In this document: piece after piece, positions 23,190-28,930 of the stretch
Layout: every line of letters starts with the position of its first letter
Numbering within the stretch: the first letter of the stretch is position 1
IMG/VR virus record: IMGVR_UViG_3300009505_001264
Coordinates: 1-28,930 of that record
DNA length: 28,930 bases
Direction: 5' to 3' (one strand)
Source: a virus
Translations under genes and position numbers: made by a program
The notes under the pieces: model-generated
The model's input: the letters and a program-made list of their open reading frames with translations, nothing else
Told to the model about the DNA's origin: nothing
The model's database searches: none

Positions 23190-25726
23190 AAATTAAAAGG
23201 ACCACCGAGAGAATTTTGAAGTGCTTGTCTTCTAGAACTTTTTGACAACGCACCTGCTCGTTCGTCTGCACTGCGTTGTGATTTTGCATCTGTGTCTGCC
23301 GTTAGTCCACGACTTCTAGAACTTTGTTCGTCTTTACTTGGAGGTGTAGCCTTAGATGTTTCTGTGTAAGTTGATAAAGTTTCATTGAAGGTAGAATTTC
23401 CTTTACCATCACTATGCAGTGGACTATCTCCAAAGTGATTTTGCTTTGTTTCGGGACTATGTTTTTGTAATACTATCATTGAAACTTGCAAATTACACGA
23501 AGTTGGATATCTTGCCACCTTGACATCTTTTCGTTTAATATCTCCGTTTGCGTATTCGTATTTATTTCTTTCGAGTGTTCCATTATTTTTTTCATTGTTT
23601 ACAAGTTCCCATGATACTTCAGACGGAATCGAGGTTGAAACTGATGTGATCAGTACAGGTTGATTTCTGTATATGTCACCCAAATTAAATCTCACGAATG
23701 GAGGAACGATGAAATCATGTTCTGTGTATTTGGCAGGATGTGTTAAACCGACCATATAATTTATTCGTTGCCACATTGGATGTAGTTCTTCAACACTAAG
23801 TGCAACTACTTGAAAATCTATACTCAGAGTTCGTGTAAATCCTGTGTATACATGAACTTCGTCTGCACGGCCTAAATATTGAGTAGAAGACCACTTACTA
23901 TCAGATTGATCGGTTGTACCTTGTATCAATGCACGAAACGGGATATATTTTTTATTTACCAAGTCATGGAAATACAAAGGAATAAAATCCTCCGATGCGA
24001 AATCTGGTTCAGCTGATAATGAATGATTTTCTGCGTCAAGCACTCCTCTTATATTAAATGGGTCTTTTCTCGGATTGTCTACTGGGTTTTCTCCACTAGG
24101 AACTCCACTATAATTTGGAAGTTTTCGTTTGTTTAAATGAAGTGGATTATCATAAAATCTTTGACCATAAGTTTTAACTTCAGCACCCGAACTTGGTCCT
24201 TCTTTGGTTCTTCTCTCAAACGAGTCATCTGCGAATTTTTTTAAATCAACTAAATTTTTGATGTCATTAGAAACTTTCAAATCATCTTGTGAATTTAGTT
24301 CTCCTATACTTTTTAATCGTTGACTATAATCTTTATTGAATTGTTCCAGTGAATCTTCCAGACTTACGGTTCCCGTTGATTTACCTACACCATCAACATA
24401 CGAAATTTGCTTGCTTCTTGGAAGTGAATTTTCTTCTGAATTAGGAGTGAGTTCGTCTTGTCCAGGTATGTTGGGTGGTTTCGATGGATTGGGATGATAC
24501 GGAGCATTTCGTCTAGCATCGAGACCCATGCCGAGTCTAGATGAAATTTTAGAAGCAAACTGCTTATCATTAGGAAGTTTGTCAAGTTTTCCGTTAATTA
24601 AGTTATCGGAACTACCGTCTCTTCCTTCACTTGTTGGAGTATCATACAATCCGTTTGATACCATGTCCTTAAAATTTTTGTTTAGTTCAGGTGATATATC
24701 ACTTCGTCCAGACAACAACGGAGATGCGTTAGACAAACTACCACTATCAATTTGCAATGCACCTGATACCATACCTCCACCTTTATGTGCAGGTAATGTA
24801 CCACTCATTGTAACCGTACGAATGATATTTTTTTCAGACGAAGATTGGTTTTTACCTCCACCCGATGACTTATCAAGTTGTCCACCTAGTTTACTGACAC
24901 TAATGTTATCAAGAGATTCGTTGGTAGTATTTTGCAAACGAGTTATATATTTATCAGATGCAACATTTCCTTGTGCAGGATACGCAACTTTTGACTCAAT
25001 GTTAACAGGAGAATAAGGATCACCATATGTTTGATCAAAATAATACTTGCTCAACCACGCATCTCCACCACCTTTACCACGACCTGCCAATTGCGTATCT
25101 GAGTTTGGTAGTTTCCGTGGAACTGAACCAAGTGGGTCACCGTTTATTGCTGGTTTAACTTCTTGTCTCTCTGTTGCTTCACCTCCAAGAGTAAGTCTAA
25201 TTATATTCGGATTACCAAGTGCTTTGTATTGATCTCCATATTTCGTAACATCCATTTTATTACGATAAAAACTATTCTCAGATGCGGAATTTACATTTCC
25301 GTTTCCATAATCAGAATCCATCATTGGAGTGCTTTTTGTGGTAAATCCACCGATTTCCACCTGGCCAGTTGAATTGGCGTTTGTGGTTATATTCAATTCA
25401 TCAGAACGTTTTCCACTTAGAAATGGGTTTTTCTTTGTTGTATTTCCATATCCGAAAAAATTAACACCTTGACCTGTACCTCTGTCATCTAAATTTCTTG
25501 TTTGGTCATCGATACTTTTTGATGTTCCTCCAGGAACCGGAGCTCCGTCACGATATATAGTTTGACCACGATCAAGTTTTTCTTCCATTGATCCACGTCC
25601 TGACTTCATACTAGTTCTACTGCTTTGATCAGTAAACTCTGTGAATTCTCCGTTTGGCTTAGGTTTTGGTCCTCCGTTACTAAAGAGATCGGGAAACATA
25701 TTTGAAATCCAACTAGGTGTAGCCAT
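23186..25726 (-). CDS. Large tail/baseplate protein with long disordered N-terminal part
   Basis: This is an 846-residue protein. The first 560 residues are rich in Ser, Gly, Asn, Pro and Lys and contain no clear fold. The folded part, about 570-740, reads FIPLYFHDLVNKKYIPFRA, YLGRADEVHVYTGFTRTLSI, LHPMWQRINYMVGLTHPAKY and VPPFVRFNLGDIYRNQPVLI. This looks like a tail-tube or tube-initiator type beta domain (gpU, or gp48/gp54 position), based on order between tape measure and LysM protein. A Ser/Arg-rich tail follows. A 7-bp inverted repeat (25727-25744) ends directly at the ATG. I cannot name the exact family. A virion role is well supported by the neighbours. Confidence 0.7.
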   Translation of the reverse strand: MATPSWISNMFPDLFSNGGPKPKPNGEFTEFTDQSSRTSMKSGRGSMEEKLDRGQTIYRDGAPVPGGTSKSIDDQTRNLDDRGTGQGVNFFGYGNTTKKNPFLSGKRSDELNITTNANSTGQVEIGGFTTKSTPMMDSDYGNGNVNSASENSFYRNKMDVTKYGDQYKALGNPNIIRLTLGGEATERQEVKPAINGDPLGSVPRKLPNSDTQLAGRGKGGGDAWLSKYYFDQTYGDPYSPVNIESKVAYPAQGNVASDKYITRLQNTTNESLDNISVSKLGGQLDKSSGGGKNQSSSEKNIIRTVTMSGTLPAHKGGGMVSGALQIDSGSLSNASPLLSGRSDISPELNKNFKDMVSNGLYDTPTSEGRDGSSDNLINGKLDKLPNDKQFASKISSRLGMGLDARRNAPYHPNPSKPPNIPGQDELTPNSEENSLPRSKQISYVDGVGKSTGTVSLEDSLEQFNKDYSQRLKSIGELNSQDDLKVSNDIKNLVDLKKFADDSFERRTKEGPSSGAEVKTYGQRFYDNPLHLNKRKLPNYSGVPSGENPVDNPRKDPFNIRGVLDAENHSLSAEPDFASEDFIPLYFHDLVNKKYIPFRALIQGTTDQSDSKWSSTQYLGRADEVHVYTGFTRTLSIDFQVVALSVEELHPMWQRINYMVGLTHPAKYTEHDFIVPPFVRFNLGDIYRNQPVLITSVSTSIPSEVSWELVNNEKNNGTLERNKYEYANGDIKRKDVKVARYPTSCNLQVSMIVLQKHSPETKQNHFGDSPLHSDGKGNSTFNETLSTYTETSKATPPSKDEQSSRSRGLTADTDAKSQRSADERAGALSKSSRRQALQNSLGGPFNL

Positions 25727-25744
25727 GTTATATATAAATATAAC
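25727..25744 (-). repeat. Inverted repeat directly before the 846-residue gene
   Basis: GTTATAT, loop of 4, ATATAAC: a perfect 7-bp stem whose last base touches the ATG. No Shine-Dalgarno is visible. It may modulate translation; the stem is all A/T except one pair and so is weak. Confidence 0.3.
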
Positions 25745-25763
25745 TATATATTTTTTTTAAAGA

Positions 25764-28700
25764 TTATGGTGCTGTTTTCGCAAGTTGTGACTCTACTTTT
25801 TTACCATCTAAGTTAACACCTATCTTTCCAGACTTCATTAATGAAATTAATTCATCAAGTCGGGTTTCAACTCCATTGCTACTTGCTCCACCGGCAGAAT
25901 TCATTGCTACACCAGATGTAGCTGGTACAGATGCAACTTGTTGAACCACAGTGGTCATTGGTACTGCACCAGCACCTCCTCCTGCCATTTCTTGGGTGGT
26001 AGGAGCTTCTCCTCCTCCTCCTTCGGCAGATGATACTTCCAAGATTCCTAGTTCAGATTCACCTAAACTTTGAATTACACTACACAAATCAGTTAAAGCA
26101 AGAGTTAATGAGTTAATACCGACAATTGCGGCCTCGTAGTTAGCAGGATCACTGATTAATGTAAGCATTTCTTTAAATGGACCAATTCCAGTTTTGATTT
26201 CGTTCATTCCAGCACCAATCAAACCAAAACTAGTTCCGATAGAAACGAACTTATTTATTGCATCAATTTCTATATCTTCAATTTCGTCAAATAGTTCTTC
26301 CATACCATCTGCAATGTCCCCTAGAATATCTTCTGCATCTACATTTGATAAAGCAGACATAGACCAAGCAATATTTTTAAGACCATTGGCAGCCTTATCT
26401 AATTTATCTGCATTTTCACCTAAATTAATATACATCGCAAATGGATCATCACTTGAGAACATACTCATTATACTTGCTCCAAGCAAAGCCGCACTCATTA
26501 CTGCAATTGCACCTGCCAACATAAGTATTCCGGCCGATGCAATAAAGAACATAGGTGCTAATAAACCAATCATTCCAAGTGACAACAATACTGCTATACT
26601 ATTTTCACCCATTGTTGCAATAGAAGCAGATAATATTGCAAAACCTATTGCTAATGCCGTAATTCCTACACTTGCAAATAATGCACTAACACTAAAGGCA
26701 AGAAGTGCGGCTCCCATTATTCCAAGTGCGGCTGCTCCTAATATAACAAATGGTATCATTACACCAAGTCCCACAAAAGTTGCTCCTAACAACGCAATTT
26801 TTGCTATATCTTCAAATGTTAATAATTGTAACGCAGATACCATTACGGTAAATGCAGTTGCAATCAACATTGCACCTACTCCCGCAAAAATAGCCGCAAC
26901 ACCAAACGGAATTAATGCAATACCAAGTAACGCAATTGCAGCTGCTCCCAGTGCGATTGGAACAATAAGATTTCCAAGAACCATTGCTACAACTGCCAAC
27001 GCCCCAAGAGCAATCATTCCTGCTAATACTCCTCCCCAACTAACATCACTAAACATCTGGAATGCCAATGCAGCGGGCAACAATGCAAGACCAAGAATTC
27101 CAATTGCAGCTGCTCCTTTTATCATAGATGTTGAACCTTTTTCTAAGAACTTTGCAGCTACAACAAGTGCAGTTAATCCTATAATTCCTTTTGCTACACC
27201 ATCCCAACTAACTTTGGAAAATTCTTGGAATGCTTTCGCCGAGACCCACAACGCACCGGATAATATTAATAGTGCAGCTGCAGCTTTAACAATTTTTGAC
27301 ATATCAATTTTGTTGAAAGCATCTAAGAACTTTTTAAATTTGTCACCCTTTTTTGGATCAACATCAGGAACTAGATCACCACTCTTTGTTTTGTCACCAC
27401 CGAACATTCCTTTTATTTTATCAGTTACATCTGCTCCAGTAGGAGCTCCATCTTTTCCAGTTAACATACCAAATGCACCCTTTGCTCCTTTTTGCATGAA
27501 ACCAAATGCTTTCTTTGCACCGGTCACCATACCACTAAATAATTTACCAATCATTGGGCCCATGCCTAAAAATAATGCTCCTATGCCTGCGATTACTCCT
27601 GATATAGTAATTAATGTCGGAACAATTCCATCGAAACGTGCTTTCAACGCATCCGAATCATCATTTATTGCAGATATTACGTCAGCAATCAATGTAAATG
27701 GTGTAAGAATAAAATCAACAACCTTAACTACTCCTTTAAGTACAAAGAATATTGCATCCAATATAGGCATTAGTATTTTAAAACCTGCTTGAATTACAGG
27801 TAGCAATACTTCACCTAGATCCGTCATTAATGAATTAATCTTTGCCATTATATCTGCTTTTACATTTTCTGCATTTTGTTGCTTGAGAATTTCCATGCCT
27901 TGTTCTTCAAGACTTTTTGTTTCTCCATTCAACGCGGCATTTCTTTGTTTTTGATATTTAGCAAGTGCTTCTTTTTGTGCAACTGTTCCATTTTCTAATG
28001 CAGCCAATGCTTTGGTTTGAGTTTGCATTTTCATCAACTCACCAACTTCCATTCCCATAGCAGCTGCAATGGATTTTCTTTGGTGCATATTCATTTCAGA
28101 TAAATCACCAATCTCACCCATCACCTTTTGTTGTTCTTCCATGTACTTCACTTGGTCACCTGCAAATGCAGCCTGTCGCATTGCATCCATGCTTATATGA
28201 CGTCCAAGCATACTTGCCATTTTCATTTCGTTGGAAATGCTACTTTCAAAATCAAGCGCAGATTCCATTGAACTTGAAATGCTTTCAATGTTTGTTCCTA
28301 AACGTCGTGCTTCAATAGCGGCAACTGCCAATTCTACACCTGTTCCTTGTGACATTGCATAAACTGTTTCAGATGCTCCTGCGATGTCACCCATTACTTG
28401 ATCCAATGGAACTCCCGCTGCGGTACTTAATGCTACCGTTGTTAAACTTAAATTCTTTGCAACTTCAGACGAACCACCACTTAGATTTTTGAAGGTTTCA
28501 TAAACACCAACTGCACTATCCGCAGATATTCCTAAACCTGCATTCATCATAGCAACCATTTTTATTTGGTCTTTGGTAACAAGCATTGTAGAACCAAGTT
28601 CTTTTGTTAAAGCAGTTGCGGCTTCATATGCTTGATCAAGATTTACACCATATCCTGCCATTTCTTGGTTTACCTCGGCAGCTGCTGATTCTATATGTTT

Positions 28701-28930
28701 CGTGGACGATGCAGCCAATCCAAGTTCTTGACGAAATTCAAGTGATTTTGCTTCTAAATCAAAAAATCTTTTTAATGCCATTCCTAATAACGCAACAAAA
28801 CCTAAAGCAGCTGCTCCGGCTGCTATCATACCCGGACCTATTTTTTTGGCAAACGAACCTACCATTTCCATATGCTCTCCTGCTTTAGTTGCACTTTCTT
28901 TGAATCTATCCATTCCAACAACCATTGCAC
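25764..28930 (-). CDS. Tail tape measure protein, 5' end outside window
   Basis: At least 1055 codons remain. The frame is still open at the window edge, so the Met at 28925 (MVVGMDRFKE) need not be the true start. The N-terminal 400 residues are Ala/Met/Glu-rich and helical. Residues about 375-460 and 560-860 are strongly hydrophobic, with Ala/Gly/Ile/Leu membrane-like stretches and a 56-residue tandem repeat (AFQxFSxVSWxGV). The C-terminus has GVETRLDELISLMKSGKIGV, then NLDGKKVESQLAK, a common ending of tape measures. This protein sets tail length and is thought to form or guide the channel for DNA through the inner membrane. It heads the tail run and the next gene starts 38 bases after it. 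Confidence 0.9.
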   Translation of the reverse strand, partial: AMVVGMDRFKESATKAGEHMEMVGSFAKKIGPGMIAAGAAALGFVALLGMALKRFFDLEAKSLEFRQELGLAASSTKHIESAAAEVNQEMAGYGVNLDQAYEAATALTKELGSTMLVTKDQIKMVAMMNAGLGISADSAVGVYETFKNLSGGSSEVAKNLSLTTVALSTAAGVPLDQVMGDIAGASETVYAMSQGTGVELAVAAIEARRLGTNIESISSSMESALDFESSISNEMKMASMLGRHISMDAMRQAAFAGDQVKYMEEQQKVMGEIGDLSEMNMHQRKSIAAAMGMEVGELMKMQTQTKALAALENGTVAQKEALAKYQKQRNAALNGETKSLEEQGMEILKQQNAENVKADIMAKINSLMTDLGEVLLPVIQAGFKILMPILDAIFFVLKGVVKVVDFILTPFTLIADVISAINDDSDALKARFDGIVPTLITISGVIAGIGALFLGMGPMIGKLFSGMVTGAKKAFGFMQKGAKGAFGMLTGKDGAPTGADVTDKIKGMFGGDKTKSGDLVPDVDPKKGDKFKKFLDAFNKIDMSKIVKAAAALLILSGALWVSAKAFQEFSKVSWDGVAKGIIGLTALVVAAKFLEKGSTSMIKGAAAIGILGLALLPAALAFQMFSDVSWGGVLAGMIALGALAVVAMVLGNLIVPIALGAAAIALLGIALIPFGVAAIFAGVGAMLIATAFTVMVSALQLLTFEDIAKIALLGATFVGLGVMIPFVILGAAALGIMGAALLAFSVSALFASVGITALAIGFAILSASIATMGENSIAVLLSLGMIGLLAPMFFIASAGILMLAGAIAVMSAALLGASIMSMFSSDDPFAMYINLGENADKLDKAANGLKNIAWSMSALSNVDAEDILGDIADGMEELFDEIEDIEIDAINKFVSIGTSFGLIGAGMNEIKTGIGPFKEMLTLISDPANYEAAIVGINSLTLALTDLCSVIQSLGESELGILEVSSAEGGGGEAPTTQEMAGGGAGAVPMTTVVQQVASVPATSGVAMNSAGGASSNGVETRLDELISLMKSGKIGVNLDGKKVESQLAKTAP
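26898..27233 (-). repeat. Two tandem 56-residue repeats inside the tape measure gene
   Basis: Unit 1 (27233-27066) and unit 2 (27065-26898) translate to AFQEFSKVSWDGV and AFQMFSDVSWGGV starts, each ending with GAAAI, LG, AL and P at matching positions. The period is 168 bases. A looser hydrophobic repeat (GAAALGIMGAALLAF) follows near 26700. Confidence 0.7.

Noticed and set aside
26194-27792. Long plus-strand open frame of 532 codons opposite the tape measure gene
   Set aside because: Its translation is a monotonous Ile/Ala/Asn/Pro/Ser chain produced by the Ala/Gly/Ile-rich codons on the other strand; the minus-strand reading has clear tape measure features.
1-28930. tRNA genes, CRISPR arrays, insertion sequences, inteins and introns
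   Set aside because: No gap is large enough or folds as a tRNA, no spaced direct repeats or transposase motifs were seen, and nrdA, recA and the helicase read through without interruption.

Overview
The window is a block of a large tailed-phage genome, most likely a contractile-tailed phage (myovirus) of a Gram-negative host. It is very AT-rich and tightly packed, and every gene I can support lies on the minus strand, so transcription runs from high to low coordinates. The phage signature is a tape measure protein, a baseplate gene series, a T4 gp32-type single-strand binding protein, a phage RecA/UvsX, a DnaB/gp41-type helicase and a 5'-3' exonuclease. The Gram-negative host is inferred from a lipoprotein that looks like a unimolecular spanin. 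No tRNA, CRISPR array, insertion sequence or integrase was seen, and there is no gene-free stretch longer than about 180 bases.

Layout in transcription order (right to left). (1) 28930-19376, tail and baseplate: tape measure (cut by the window edge), an 846-residue tail/baseplate protein, a LysM/tail-X-like protein, a 1027-residue hub-like protein and a small tail protein. The order resembles the T-U-X-D order of P2-like tails. (2) 19379-11598, an accessory block behind a near-consensus sigma70-type promoter. It holds a short, divergent family A DNA polymerase-like protein, a conserved small phage protein, a complete PrkA kinase / DUF444 (YeaH) / SpoVR (YcgB) triad and a DNA methyltransferase; a small phage protein with its own promoter follows. 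(3) 11582-6894, replication and recombination: SSB, RecA, 5'-3' exonuclease and helicase, with a sigma70-type promoter and an AU-rich leader before the SSB gene. (4) 6791-1199, nucleotide metabolism mixed with envelope genes: nrdA, a secreted trypsin-like protease, a signal-peptide protein, a candidate u-spanin and nrdB. (5) 1174-1: a small protein, a DUF2784-like membrane protein and the first 180 residues of a malate/L-lactate dehydrogenase family (Ldh_2) enzyme that runs off the left edge.

The parts most worth following are the PrkA-DUF444-SpoVR triad, which in bacteria is a starvation/sporulation signalling module; the Ldh_2 oxidoreductase; the NrdB with valine at the radical-tyrosine position and glutamate as first metal ligand (class Ic-like); the polymerase-like protein that keeps both catalytic aspartates but has lost other motif residues; and the secreted protease and lipoprotein genes inserted between nrdA and nrdB. 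Together they suggest a phage that carries its own starvation-response and redox functions as well as DNA precursor synthesis. That functional link is inference; the gene identities rest on motifs read directly from the translations.
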